Assembly: GCF_049200465.1 (NCBI RefSeq)
Contig: NZ_CP120836.1
Span: 3,224,001-3,288,000, forward strand
Origin: Leptothermofonsia sp049200465
GTDB lineage: Bacteria > Cyanobacteriota > Cyanobacteriia > Leptolyngbyales > Leptolyngbyaceae
DNA length: 64,000 nt
Direction: 5' to 3'
Shown: one piece after another, positions 1-8,705 of the stretch
Layout: each line of letters starts with the position of its first letter
Position numbering within the stretch: position 1 is the stretch's first letter
The notes under the pieces: generated by a model
What the model was told of the DNA's origin: nothing
What the model saw: only the letters and a program-made list of their open reading frames with translations
Databases searched by the model: none
Program-made: the position numbers and the translations under genes

Positions 1-689
1 AGCAGGTGCGGCAAATGGCCTATTACAGTACGTTGGGGCAGTTCTGGCGAGTTATGAGCCCCATGTTTCTGACCCTGTCCGATCGCTACGATCGGGGAGA
101 GGTCAAATCCATTCCCGATGTTGTCAACCATGTGCTTCAGGGGCTGGTGAGCGCTGCCGATAAACCCATTACCTATGCGGTTAACATTCGCGGGCAGGAA
201 TACGAACTGGTGCCCAAATCCGCTGGGTTAACGTTTCTGATGGATGCAGCGGTACCTTATGTAGAAGCTGTTTTCTTCCGATCTTTCCCCTTCATGGGCA
301 CAATTTCTTACAATGCCCAGGCCCGGCAAATTCCCCCAGAGCAAGAACGATTCTCCTACGGCGCACTCTACGCAGATCCGCTGCCGGTTGGCGGTGCAGG
401 CATTCCCCCCACCCTATTGATGCAGGACATGACTCACTTTATTCCTGACTACCTGCATCGGTTTTATCAACGCACACCCAGGGGTGAAACGGATCTGCGC
501 GTTAAAATCTGCATCAGCTTTCAAAAGTCGATGTTCTGCGTAACTACAGCCGCTATTCTGGGATTGATGCCGTTTCCGGTAGACACTCCAGATCTAGAAC
601 AGCAGAAAAAGAACCGTGCCTACCTGGAGAACTGGATGGATCGCCTGCTGGAGTCGCGACTGCTTACTGTTCAGGTCTGTGAAGTTTAG
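1..689 (+). CDS. CO2 hydration protein (ChpX/ChpY, CupA/CupB family), C-terminal part
   Basis: The reading frame is already open at base 3, so the gene begins upstream of the window and about 228 C-terminal residues are visible. The protein matches what I recall of the cyanobacterial CO2 hydration proteins: RQMAYYSTLGQFW, SDRYDRGE, a LPYVEAVFFR-like block, SYNAQ, and GIPPTLLMQDM followed by a conserved tail. These proteins sit on the NDF4/NdhD-F modules of specialised thylakoid or plasma-membrane NDH-1 complexes and are thought to convert CO2 to bicarbonate for the carbon-concentrating mechanism. The visible part does not tell ChpX (low-affinity, constitutive) from ChpY (inducible). Neighbouring ndhF/ndhD genes would be expected upstream, outside the window. 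The GTG at base 6 is internal, not a start. Confidence 0.85.
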   Translation, partial: QVRQMAYYSTLGQFWRVMSPMFLTLSDRYDRGEVKSIPDVVNHVLQGLVSAADKPITYAVNIRGQEYELVPKSAGLTFLMDAAVPYVEAVFFRSFPFMGTISYNAQARQIPPEQERFSYGALYADPLPVGGAGIPPTLLMQDMTHFIPDYLHRFYQRTPRGETDLRVKICISFQKSMFCVTTAAILGLMPFPVDTPDLEQQKKNRAYLENWMDRLLESRLLTVQVCEV

Positions 690-883
690 TTCAGTTTCTT
701 ATAAGTAAGAAGGTAGCCATCCTTAATTGGAAAGGGGGGAGTGGGGGTTTCATCCCCTCCACCCCCGGGTAGTGCGCAAATCGTAATGATTTTGGAGTTG
801 TTTTGTCTGAGATCCTGTGGGGCAGCGATCGCTCAGTCGCTCCAGAATTCGCTCTACCTCTTGCAGACTGTCTTCCGAAAAAT

Positions 884-1120
884 CTAGTAGTTCACCAAAG
901 GAACTTTGCCTGGTTATCTAAACCCGGAAAAACCAATTTAGGAGCGAAAACTAAATAATCTCTGGAACCTCACCCCGCCTTCGGCACCTCTTTCCGAGCC
1001 GGAGAGGGGACGGGGGAGAGGTTGAGGATGTGGAAAAATCAGATGTTATTTAATCCATGCTCCTTAGGAGATTTTGAAGGGTTTGAAACCCTTCAAAATC
1101 TGCTTGGCAGACTACTAGTG
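884..1120. mobile_element. MITE-like element, family D, interrupted copy
   Basis: The outer segments match the intact copy at 11797-11908 almost base for base. The left end starts CTAGTAGTTCACCAAAG and the right end, reverse-complemented, reads CTAGTAGTCTGCCAAG, so the element has imperfect 16-17 bp terminal inverted repeats. A perfect internal hairpin arm pair, TTTTGAAGGGTTT / AAACCCTTCAAAA, lies near 1072-1098. Unlike the other copy, this one carries a second element inserted at about 941-1063. Confidence 0.75.
941..1063. mobile_element. Second MITE-like element nested inside the family D copy
   Basis: This is extra sequence compared with the uninterrupted copy at 11797-11908. Its ends are imperfect inverted repeats: GGAGC...CTAAATAATCTCT on the left against GGAGC...TTAAATAACATCT read from the right. 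The site TTA (or, parsed longer, TTAGGAG) is present on both sides, as expected for a target duplication. The core is a GC-rich imperfect hairpin around 985-1020 (CCGCCTTCGGC, GGAGAGGGGAC). No coding capacity. Confidence 0.7.
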
Positions 1121-1343
1121 GACAATGGCATAAGTCCAGCTTAGATGAATCTCAAATATGCCTTGGCCCACTGGACAGCTGCCTGGGCATAGGGCTTCAT
1201 TTCTTCGGAGACGTTTAACTCAGCAATCCTTTGTTCGATTTTTCACATCGCTCTTTAAAATTGCTTTTCAAAACTTTAGGCAGCGACAGTAAAAACCAGG
1301 AAAGATCAAAATATATACGCCCCACGCTTAAGTCAATATTCTG

Positions 1344-2570
1344 ATGTCCGCGACTACTGAAACCCCTGGCTTCTATCCCATCCGGCTAAACCCGTTCCTG
1401 GTCTGGTTTGCCCAAACGCTCTCTCTGTTTGCTACCCAGTGGCGATATAAGATTGACCTCCAGGTCGAACTGGAAGATCTGGAGCAGTTAAGAGCTTTGA
1501 AGGGGCATCGGCGGCTGCTTCTGCCGAATCATCCGACCTTCCAGGATCCCATCGTGATTTTTCTGCTGTCTGCAAAATTACGCCAGACTTTTTACTACCT
1601 GGCCGCCTATGAGACGTTTAAAGGGCTGCTGGGGCGTTTTTTGCAGAGTGTGGGCGTTTATTCCATCCGGCGCGGTATAGCCGATCGCCCCAGTATCGCC
1701 TACACCCTGGATTTAATGACCCAATCCGATTGTTGTCTGGTGATTTTCCCGGAGGGGGGTTGTTCCTTCCAAAACGATACGGTGATGCCCTTCAGAGTCG
1801 GCGGAGTCCAACTGGCGTTTCAGGTACTCAGCCGATTTTCCAGGCGGGGCGAAGACATTCCTAATTTTTATGTGGTGCCAGTGAGTATCAAATACCGCTA
1901 TACCCAGGATATGACCCCCGCCATTCAGGCAAGCCTGCATCAGTTAGAAACCCAGCTCGGTTTACCGGGGACTGGCAACCATTATGAGCGGTTGCGGGCG
2001 ATCGCTAAACAGGTTCTGGTCAATCTTGAAAAAGAATACGGGCTTCATACTTCACAAACGACGCACCAGCCCTGGAATGATCGAATCGCCATTCTGAAAT
2101 CCCACGTTTTACAGGAATGCGAGCAATACCTGTCGATAAAGTCAACTCCCGGCGAGCCGATTCGAGAGCGGGTTTACCGCATCCAGTATGTTCTACAAAC
2201 CAGTGACGAACTTCAGGAAACCAACATTCGGGATAATCAGGAACCGCAGTCAGAGAATAGCTGGACCCCAGCCACGGTTCAAAAAGCTATGTTTCGCCTG
2301 CTTAACTTTGATGCGATCCACGACGGCTACGTTGCAGAAAACCCAACTCCAGAACGTTTTTTGGACACTCTGACCCGACTGGAGCGAGAAGTATTTGCCA
2401 TTGATCAACCCTCTCCCAAAGGGCATCGTCAGGCCAGAGTAAAAATCGGTGAACCTCTTAACCTGAAAGACTTTTTTGAGGAATACCAGCAAAATCGCAA
2501 TCACATCATCAACCAACTGGTAGCAAACATTCAACAAACTGTTCAAACCAATCTCAACCAATTGAGCTAA
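1344..2570 (+). CDS. 1-acyl-sn-glycerol-3-phosphate acyltransferase-like protein (PlsC family)
   Basis: A 408-residue protein with the hallmarks of glycerolipid acyltransferases: the HX4D catalytic motif (N-H-P-T-F-Q-D, around residue 57-62) and the FPEG glycerophosphate-binding motif (IFPEGG, around residue 135). PlsC-type enzymes move an acyl chain to lysophosphatidate in phospholipid and glycolipid synthesis at the membrane. The acyltransferase domain fills roughly residues 40-250. The last 150 residues are not typical of the short PlsC and resemble a helical extension seen in cyanobacterial paralogues, so the exact acceptor is uncertain. The ATG at 1344 is the first in frame. The gene stands alone between repeat-rich spacers. 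Confidence 0.8.
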   Translation: MSATTETPGFYPIRLNPFLVWFAQTLSLFATQWRYKIDLQVELEDLEQLRALKGHRRLLLPNHPTFQDPIVIFLLSAKLRQTFYYLAAYETFKGLLGRFLQSVGVYSIRRGIADRPSIAYTLDLMTQSDCCLVIFPEGGCSFQNDTVMPFRVGGVQLAFQVLSRFSRRGEDIPNFYVVPVSIKYRYTQDMTPAIQASLHQLETQLGLPGTGNHYERLRAIAKQVLVNLEKEYGLHTSQTTHQPWNDRIAILKSHVLQECEQYLSIKSTPGEPIRERVYRIQYVLQTSDELQETNIRDNQEPQSENSWTPATVQKAMFRLLNFDAIHDGYVAENPTPERFLDTLTRLEREVFAIDQPSPKGHRQARVKIGEPLNLKDFFEEYQQNRNHIINQLVANIQQTVQTNLNQLS

Positions 2571-2677
2571 GCATGGGTTTATGAATTGTTGGTAGTGCTC
2601 AAATCATAATGATTTTTCAGTTTGAAATGATAGTGGCCAGCGCCGCTCATCATTAACTCTTGAGGTCTACCTGATTG

Positions 2678-2809
2678 ATGGAAAGAAAATATGTTAGAGG
2701 ATTATACGATGGTCAGATTCTGACTGATTTTGATGAGGTAACGCCACGGTTTGAAGATGTTATAACTCTACGCGGGCGCGTTAGGACATTGGAATTAAAG
2801 AGGGAGTAG
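2678..2809 (+). pseudogene. 5' fragment of a small conserved-looking ORF, cut by a MITE
   Basis: A 43-codon ORF begins MERKYVRG and continues with an acidic stretch (ILTDFDEVTPRFEDV). It then runs straight into a family A inverted-repeat element at 2761, which supplies the remaining codons and the stop. The first 28 residues look protein-like and the rest is repeat-derived. I cannot name the family; a small cyanobacterial protein or antitoxin is possible. Most likely a gene truncated by the element. Confidence 0.4.
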
Positions 2810-2875
2810 GGACTTCGCCCCCAGCCAGGGGTTCCACCCCTGCACCCCATCCTAACCATAATGACTATCGCTATA
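2761..2875. mobile_element. MITE-like element, family A (copy 1)
   Basis: A ~115 bp element that starts TATAACTCTACGCGGG and ends CTATCGCTATA. The right end, reverse-complemented, begins TATAGCGATAGTCATTATGG. The middle holds GGGACTTCGCCCCCAGCCAGG and CACCCCTGCACCCC, shared with the copies at 33994, 34575 and 45488. It separates the small ORF at 2678 from the 3' end of the dead transposase gene. Confidence 0.75.
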
Positions 2876-3535
2876 CCACTGAGTCGAATGCCCCACTCGC
2901 GACAGTAGGTCCGATTGGGCCGAGAGCGATAGATTTGGTCAGCATGAACGGACTTGGGATAGTGTCCAAAGCGTTGCTGAAACCGCTCAATCTGAGCGGG
3001 CAGGTCAAATGTCCGCAGGCGCACAACTTGCATCGATGATTAATCGTCCTTGATTGGGAGGAGGATCTGCATCGTCATCCTCCTCCTGCTCACGCTCATC
3101 TGCATCAATCTAAGCTTGAGCTTGGCACGACTCATCAGTGTCTAGGACGATGGCTTCATTGATTCGCTCCACCAACTCTAACGTCAACCGTTTGCGACAA
3201 TGCACTAGCATCGCACTGTCAAACGGTGCCCTATCACGGTATTCCGACAAGCCTAGAAAGTACTGTAAGTACGGATTTTCGCGAATCTGTTCGACCGTTT
3301 CTGCATCACTGGTACCGAGACGTTCTTTGATGATCAACGCTCCTAAGGCCATCCGAAATGATTTGGCGGGGGCACCTATGCTCTCACTTAGTTGCCCTGC
3401 ATACTCCGTTTCAAATGGCTCCCACGGCATCTACGCCGCTAGCTTGACCCAGCGGTTTTCCCCAGACAGTTTGCCACCAAACGGCAGGTAGAAGTTCTCA
3501 AATGCAAGGTGTCTGGGGGGAGAACGACGCGACAT
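2876..3535 (-). pseudogene. IS5/IS1182-type transposase remnant
   Basis: Read from 3535 (ATG, MSRRSPPRHLAFENFYLPFG), the product resembles the N-terminal DUF772 domain of IS5-group transposases: YLQYFLGL, FDSAMLVHCRKRL and ERINEAIV. There is an in-frame TAG just before PWEPFE (near 3431-3433), a second stop after ESCQAQA, and a third after IIDASCAPADI. The DDE core is then missing. Reading resumes with QIERFQQRFGHYPKSVHADQIYR...CREWGIRLSG, the usual C-terminal third. A family A repeat has inserted directly behind this point. The gene is dead: two or more nonsense mutations, an internal deletion and a 3' insertion. No clear insertion-sequence ends were found in 3536-3758. Confidence 0.8.
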
Positions 3536-3758
3536 CGGAGAGGGGGATGCAAGGTTTTCAGCGGTTTACAGTGCTTTTGCCGGCATTTTATCAAGGGTAG
3601 TAGAAGATATCAAAGATACGACAAAAGATGTAATCGACAAAGCCTAGTGCAAGTAATCGATAGCGTATAAGCCCTGATAGTAGGGGCGTTCCATAAAGCG
3701 TTTCTACTGTCAGCTATGTTTTCTGGAAAACACGGGTAGTCAAACCATTCCCCTTAGG

Positions 3759-4505
3759 ATGGAGAAGTTGAGGTCGTTTCAAAATCGTTCAGTTTCAATG
3801 CATAATGCCCAGGGAAAAAAAATCTTTTGGAGGTGGTTGGGCGATCGCCTCCAAATTCCATCAGTTCTCCTCGCTAGCCTCATCATCTTTAACATTTTCA
3901 GCCCGTCTGCTTTAGCAGAAACTAAGCAAATTCGCTCCACCCTCCGTCCAGCCAAAGATCAAACCTTTACAGAACTGATGGAGCGAGCAGAAGCCGTCGC
4001 TGAAAGGTTGGTAAGACAAACCTTTGCCAAAGAGCCAAAAGTGACAGAAGTTTCCGTCACCGTTTTGGGAGAGCGTAACGGTCAGGAAGTGCCCCTCCTG
4101 TTTTCAACCGTTTCCCGTATCAACTGGAAAAAAAATCCTAAAATTCAATCCTGGACGACCTACTTCAACAACTTCTCTGTTGCACTGTTGGGGTATCGCA
4201 AACCTCCCAGTCCCCCAATTCCCCAACCGCCTGCTCCTGTAGAGTCTCTTCCAGGCACCGAAGTTCTTCCAGCAGATCCTTCAGCTCCTCAATTGCTTGT
4301 TCCTAGTACAACACCTCCTCTCCCAGTTCCGGCTTCTCCCCAGAGTGGAACCCCAGCTGCAGGAACGACTCAAAATTCCCAACCCCCAGTAGCGGTGACT
4401 CCCCCCAGATCAGCGCCCTCAAGTCCCATAAGTATTTCACCTAATTCGGGTTACTCCCCTTCTAAAGCGCGGCTTCAAAATGACCCTGCCTTTAGAGATG
4501 ATTGA
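3759..4505 (+). CDS. Secreted hypothetical protein with proline-rich tail
   Basis: A 248-residue protein. A signal peptide lies at about residues 30-55: a basic WRWLGDRLQ stretch, a hydrophobic core with LLASLIIFNIF, then an ALA cleavage site before ETKQ. The ATG at 3798 (MHNAQGKK) would give a more normal signal-peptide length than the ATG at 3759. A compact domain follows (about residues 60-145: LMERAEAVAERLV, VSVTVLGERNGQEVPLLFSTVSR). The remainder is rich in P, S and T, as in exported cyanobacterial proteins that span or contact peptidoglycan. I do not recognise the globular domain. The stop codon lies one base from the convergent peptidoglycan-binding gene. Confidence 0.7.
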   Translation: MEKLRSFQNRSVSMHNAQGKKIFWRWLGDRLQIPSVLLASLIIFNIFSPSALAETKQIRSTLRPAKDQTFTELMERAEAVAERLVRQTFAKEPKVTEVSVTVLGERNGQEVPLLFSTVSRINWKKNPKIQSWTTYFNNFSVALLGYRKPPSPPIPQPPAPVESLPGTEVLPADPSAPQLLVPSTTPPLPVPASPQSGTPAAGTTQNSQPPVAVTPPRSAPSSPISISPNSGYSPSKARLQNDPAFRDD

Positions 4506-4506
4506 G

Positions 4507-5043
4507 TTACCACCACTTGCGGACATCTAAAAACCACCGTTTATTACTGGGGGGGGCGGGTGGTAATGGCTTACCACGCAACATACGCCATGTAATCGAA
4601 TCAACAATTCCATTGGCTTTCAGTTTGTGTTTTTGTTGAAAAGCAATAACTGCTTTTTTGGTTTCTTTGTCAAAAATTCCGTTTCGCTGGACGTTATAAC
4701 CGCAGACTCGCAGTAATCCCTGGAGTTCACAAACATCAGAGCCTTTGTGTCCTAAGCGAAGGATACGGCTTCCAGGCTGGATCGAAATTTTGAGTGCCGC
4801 ACGAGTTTTGGGGCCAACAATACCGTCAATTCTTAACCCCTGCTGCCGCTGAAATTCTTTAACTGCTGCTTCGGTGATATAGCCAAAGTCACCATCAATT
4901 CTCAGCTTAAAGCCGTGGGCATTCAGCAGTTCCTGAAGCTCAGCTACAGCAGGTCCTGTATCCCATGGATAGATTGTTGGGCCTGCCAATGCAGCAGGGC
5001 TCATACCAGGCACCATTTCAGGTTGAGTATCCATTGACATCAT
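4507..5043 (-). CDS. Peptidoglycan-binding protein with two PG_binding_1 domains
   Basis: The product has two tandem peptidoglycan-binding repeats. The first (about residues 30-90) contains AVAELQELLNAHGF, IDGDFGYITEAAVKEFQ and GIVGPKTRAALK. The second (about 100-155) contains SDVCELQGLLRVCGY, GIFDKETKKAVIAFQ and GIVDSITWRML. There is no catalytic domain and no clear signal peptide, so it may be an accessory or an intracellular member of the family. The longest ORF starts at a TTG (5058); I prefer the ATG at 5043 (MMSMDTQ). It converges with the secreted protein gene at 3759, with no room for a separate terminator between them. Confidence 0.85.
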   Translation of the reverse strand: MMSMDTQPEMVPGMSPAALAGPTIYPWDTGPAVAELQELLNAHGFKLRIDGDFGYITEAAVKEFQRQQGLRIDGIVGPKTRAALKISIQPGSRILRLGHKGSDVCELQGLLRVCGYNVQRNGIFDKETKKAVIAFQQKHKLKANGIVDSITWRMLRGKPLPPAPPSNKRWFLDVRKWW

Positions 5044-5197
5044 CCCGTCTAGCCGCAATGAACTATGTGTAGCAGCACTTATGTAATTAGGGGATCAGGA
5101 ACCAGAAGGCTGGAGGCAGAAGCCAGAAGGCAGGAGAAACACTCATAGCCTGCATCAGAATTCAAAACTTTCTCACCCCCCACTTTCTATTTTCCAG

Positions 5198-7348
5198 CTA
5201 AGCGGTTTGTTGTGCCATTTCCATTAAAATTGTTTGAGCGCTCCGCTCTGGAGAATCTTCGGTGGGATGGCGCTGGATGTAGGAACCATCTGATTGCAGA
5301 TCCCATGCCTGACGGTTATCAGCCAGAAAAATATCCAGGCATGTCTTAAGTTTTGTGGCAATTTCTGGATCTTCAATGGGGGTGACGGCTTCAACCCGGC
5401 GATCCAGGTTGCGGGGCATCCAATCAGCACTGCCAATAAAGACTTCTGGCTTTCTGTTATTCTGAAACCAGAAGATCCGGGAATGCTCTAGATATCGACC
5501 GACGATACTGATAACGCGAATGTTTTCACTGACGCCTGCAATGCCAGGACGCAGACAGCAGATGCCGCGAATAATCAAATCAATTTGTACACCTGCCTGG
5601 GAAGCTTCGTAGAGGGTGCGAATGATTTGGGGATCAACCAGGGCATTCATCTTGGCGATGATGTGCCCTGGTTTGCCATTTTTGCTGTGTTCGGCTTCGC
5701 GGCGGATGAGGGCAATGATGCGATCGCGCAACGTCACTGGAGCCACCAACAGCTTGCGATAAGACTTTTGTTTAGAAAAACCCGTCAAGAAATTAAATAA
5801 ATCGGTCAGGTCTGCCCCCAACGCTTCCCGACAGCTTAGTAAGCCCAGATCTGTATAAACCTTAGCGGTTTTTGGATTGTAATTGCCTGTCCCAATGTGG
5901 ACATAGCGGTGAATCCGCTCATTTTCCTGGCGCACAACCAACACAATCTTGGTGTGAGTCTTAAGCCCGATAACACCATAGACCACATGCACACCCGCAT
6001 TTTCAAGCTCTCTCGCCCAGGTAATGTTGCTTTCCTCATCGAAGCGGGCTTTCAGTTCCACTAAAGCTGCCACCTGTTTCCCATTTTCTGCGGCGGCAAT
6101 GAGCGCCTTAATGATGGGAGAGTCGCCTGAAGTGCGGTAAAGCGTCATCTTAATAGCCAGTACATCCGGGTCATTGGCCGCGTAGGTGACAAAATGCTCC
6201 ACCGATGCCGTAAACGATTCGTAGGGATGATGCACCAGCAAATCCCCCTCCCGGATGATACTGAAAATATTGCTTCCCTCCTCAACCTCTAATTCACTTT
6301 CCGCAAAGGCAGGTAACTTCCGCAAACGGGGAGGAATGACTGGAGTGAAGGGAGGATCTTTAAGATGGGGCAGAGGCACTCCCAGCAAAGAAAAGAGGTC
6401 CCTTAATCCCATTGTCCCGTTCATCATATAAACATCCTTCTCTGTCAGGTGCATTCCTTTCATTAAGGTCTGCCGCACAAAGTCAGAAATGGATTCTGGA
6501 ATCTGTAAGCGTACCACAGAACCACCAAAACGTCGCTTGCGTAGCTCTTGCTGAATTGCCAGCAACAGGTCTTCAGCTTCGTCTTCGCGTAGTTCCAGAT
6601 CAGCATCCCGTGTGACCCGAAAAACATGATGTTCTTGAATGGTCATGCCAGGAAACAGCGCTTCTAGATTGTGCGCAATCACCTCTTCCAGTGGAACGCC
6701 TGCCCAAATGCAGGGTTTTCCCCTGTGCAGGTGCAATTCTGAAGGAAACTGAATAAATCGAGGCAGCACCCCAACAGGTACTTTCACCCTGGCAAAAGAT
6801 TCCTGCCCGTTGCTCGGATCTTTCACAACCACCGCCAGGTTCAAGCTCAGGTTTGACATAACAGGAAAGGGATGGGCGGGATCTACGGCCAGCGGCGTCA
6901 ACACAGGAAAGACTCGCTCTTCAAAAAAGCGTTGCAGGTAAAGACGCTGATCTTTATCCAGGTCGGTGTAGTGGAGCAGGTAAACACCTTCCTCGGCCAG
7001 TTGGGGAATTAATTCTTGTTCAAGGCATTGCTGAACTTGAGCCACCATCGGATGCAGCAACTGGCTAATCTCATCCAGTTGCTGTTGAGCAGTGCGGCCA
7101 TCCGGGGTTCGCTCGTTGACTTCGGCAATTACCTGTTCCTTTAGAACAGCAACCCGCACCATGAAAAACTCATCCAGGTTTGAAGCAAAGATGGCAGCGA
7201 ATTTGACCCGCTCCAAAAGTGGGGTGCGGGGATCCAACGCTTCATGTAGAACACGACGGTTGAATTCTAACCAGCTCAACTCTCGGTTGAAATAGTACTG
7301 AGGATTGTTCAGGTCAATTTCGGATGCGGCTTCTTTTGCTCTTGGCAT
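5198..7348 (-). CDS. ppk: Polyphosphate kinase 1
   Basis: A Ppk1 of normal length (about 716 residues from this start) that polymerises ATP gamma-phosphate into polyphosphate, reversibly. The N-terminal domain starts YFNRELSWLEFNRRVLHEA, the family signature. The phosphohistidine region is intact: LKTHTKIVLVV and YVHIGTGNYNPKTAKVYTD carry the two conserved histidines. DPHIIRTLYEAS-like and GICCLRPG motifs follow in the C-terminal catalytic domain. The longest frame would start at 7423, but ATG 7348 (MPRAKEAA) agrees better with the family N-terminus. Its head faces the carbonic anhydrase gene across a ~310 bp spacer (7349-7661) in which I see no other gene. Confidence 0.95.
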   Translation of the reverse strand: MPRAKEAASEIDLNNPQYYFNRELSWLEFNRRVLHEALDPRTPLLERVKFAAIFASNLDEFFMVRVAVLKEQVIAEVNERTPDGRTAQQQLDEISQLLHPMVAQVQQCLEQELIPQLAEEGVYLLHYTDLDKDQRLYLQRFFEERVFPVLTPLAVDPAHPFPVMSNLSLNLAVVVKDPSNGQESFARVKVPVGVLPRFIQFPSELHLHRGKPCIWAGVPLEEVIAHNLEALFPGMTIQEHHVFRVTRDADLELREDEAEDLLLAIQQELRKRRFGGSVVRLQIPESISDFVRQTLMKGMHLTEKDVYMMNGTMGLRDLFSLLGVPLPHLKDPPFTPVIPPRLRKLPAFAESELEVEEGSNIFSIIREGDLLVHHPYESFTASVEHFVTYAANDPDVLAIKMTLYRTSGDSPIIKALIAAAENGKQVAALVELKARFDEESNITWARELENAGVHVVYGVIGLKTHTKIVLVVRQENERIHRYVHIGTGNYNPKTAKVYTDLGLLSCREALGADLTDLFNFLTGFSKQKSYRKLLVAPVTLRDRIIALIRREAEHSKNGKPGHIIAKMNALVDPQIIRTLYEASQAGVQIDLIIRGICCLRPGIAGVSENIRVISIVGRYLEHSRIFWFQNNRKPEVFIGSADWMPRNLDRRVEAVTPIEDPEIATKLKTCLDIFLADNRQAWDLQSDGSYIQRHPTEDSPERSAQTILMEMAQQTA

Positions 7349-7661
7349 AGATTTAGCGATGGTGAGTGTTAAAGATACTCCCAAACTTAGCGAGAAGTCG
7401 TAAAGTGCGCTAGAGAACAGCACACTTCTTAGGATTTTTTGCTCCTCACACCTTATACTTTTTTCCCACTTAAATCTGGCTCCTAATTCTTCTTTTGGAG
7501 GTATACATCAAAGGCTGTGTAGTTGAGCAAAACTGATTGTTTTCATCAACAAAGATAATTTGAGTTTCCTGAACTTTTTGGAGTAAGTTAACGGTGGGGT
7601 AAGCTTCTGGGAGACGATGATTCAGAAGTTGCGATCGCTCCCACCATGAAGGGGGTCTTTG

Positions 7662-8498
7662 ATGAAAAAACTGATTAAGGGACTGCGCGAGTTCAAGGCT
7701 AGTTACGTAGCAACTCATCGGGATTTGTTAGAACAGCTTTCCCATGGGCAGAAACCTAGAGTGCTGTTTATTACCTGCTCAGATTCGCGAATTGTACCTA
7801 ATTTAATTACACAAACGGATCTGGGTGAATTGTTTGTAATTCGCAACGCCGGAAATATTATTCCCCCCTACGGAGCTGCCAACGGCGGTGAAGGGGCATC
7901 GGTGGAATATGCGATTCACGCTCTGGGGATTGATCAAATTGTGGTTTGTGGGCATTCCCACTGCGGCGCGATGAAAGGGCTATTGCAATTGAATAAACTT
8001 CAGGAGGAAATGCCCCTGGTCTACGACTGGCTGAAACATGCAGAAGCGACACGACGTCTGGTGAAGGAAAACTATGCTAGTTATTCGGGCGAGGAATTGC
8101 TAGAGATTGCGATCGCCGAAAACGTGCTGACCCAGATTGAAAACCTGAAAACGTACCCAGTCATTCACTCCAAACTCTATCAAGGTAAACTCAGAATTTA
8201 CGCCTGGATCTATCACATTGAAACGGGCGAAGTACTGGCCTACGACCCTGAAACTCACTCCTACATGCCGCCTCAGAGCCAGATTACAGAGTACTCCAAA
8301 GATAGCTCTATCCCCACCAGGCTCATCAGTACAATGGCTCCCCCCGTCGCCTGTGAAGTTCCTCCATTACAAGTTGAGGAGGTTGCTATTGTAGACCATG
8401 GCAACCGGACCCCAGAACCTGGAGAACAAGATGCATTGCCGTGGTTATCTCCAGAACAGGCAGAACGCATCTATCGAGGTACGGTTTCAAGAAGATGA
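7662..8498 (+). CDS. icfA: Beta-class carbonic anhydrase (carboxysomal type)
   Basis: Converts bicarbonate to CO2. The N-terminus MKKLIKGLREFKASYV and the overall length (278 residues) fit IcfA/CcaA, the beta-carbonic anhydrase housed in beta-carboxysomes. The zinc ligands are visible: Cys39 in TCSDSR (with the Asp41-Arg43 dyad), His98 and Cys101 in CGHSHCG. RNAGN and the Gly-rich NGGEGASVEYAI loop are intact. The C-terminal ~70-residue extension past YDPETHSYMPP is the part that in CcaA mediates carboxysome recruitment. The longest ORF starts at TTG 7659; ATG 7662 follows immediately, with a GGGGG-rich stretch upstream as ribosome site. Together with the CO2-hydration gene at the window start it points to an active carbon-concentrating mechanism. 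Confidence 0.93.
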   Translation: MKKLIKGLREFKASYVATHRDLLEQLSHGQKPRVLFITCSDSRIVPNLITQTDLGELFVIRNAGNIIPPYGAANGGEGASVEYAIHALGIDQIVVCGHSHCGAMKGLLQLNKLQEEMPLVYDWLKHAEATRRLVKENYASYSGEELLEIAIAENVLTQIENLKTYPVIHSKLYQGKLRIYAWIYHIETGEVLAYDPETHSYMPPQSQITEYSKDSSIPTRLISTMAPPVACEVPPLQVEEVAIVDHGNRTPEPGEQDALPWLSPEQAERIYRGTVSRR

Positions 8499-8505
8499 AC
8501 TTTCA

Positions 8506-8600
8506 TATAGCGATCCTATCGGGATTGTGAAAAGGGATTCCTGTAGAATCCCTTTTCACAAAACCTTTTCATTTCACGAATTATTTAGGACCGCCATATA
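8506..8600. repeat. Hairpin MITE, family B (copy 1), behind icfA
   Basis: Begins TATAGCGATCCTA eight bases after the icfA stop and ends TAGGACCGCCATATA, an imperfect terminal inverted repeat. Inside, 8525-8561 is a perfect 16-bp stem (TTGTGAAAAGGGATTC) with a 5-base loop. It could act as the icfA transcription terminator, but the same architecture recurs at 17826 and 53326, so it is a dispersed element first. Confidence 0.65.
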
Positions 8601-8705
8601 CTATGCTTCGTCCTACGATCCTTCAACTCCGAATCTTTCCTCAGTCGGTTTTGTACCTCAACCCAACCTGTAATTAAAGCCTTTCAAGCAAACAGCGACA
8701 AACTC

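Larger units (their letters stand above)
690..1343. other. Intergenic spacer with nested repeats
   Basis: No gene is supported here. From about 710 to 775 there is a degenerate copy of the repeat family found intact at 45488-45581 (similar left end, AATTGG, then a G-rich/C-rich core). A nested pair of inverted-repeat elements occupies 884-1120. I see nothing convincing in 1121-1343, which leads into the acyltransferase gene. Confidence 0.6.

Noticed and set aside
7470..7718. 82-residue minus-strand ORF overlapping the icfA start
   Set aside because: Overlaps the carbonic anhydrase start and its promoter, and shows no recognisable domain.
8525..8561. Hairpin behind icfA considered a dedicated terminator
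   Set aside because: No T-run follows, and the same hairpin architecture recurs in family B elements elsewhere, so a dispersed repeat is the simpler explanation. A terminator role stays possible.
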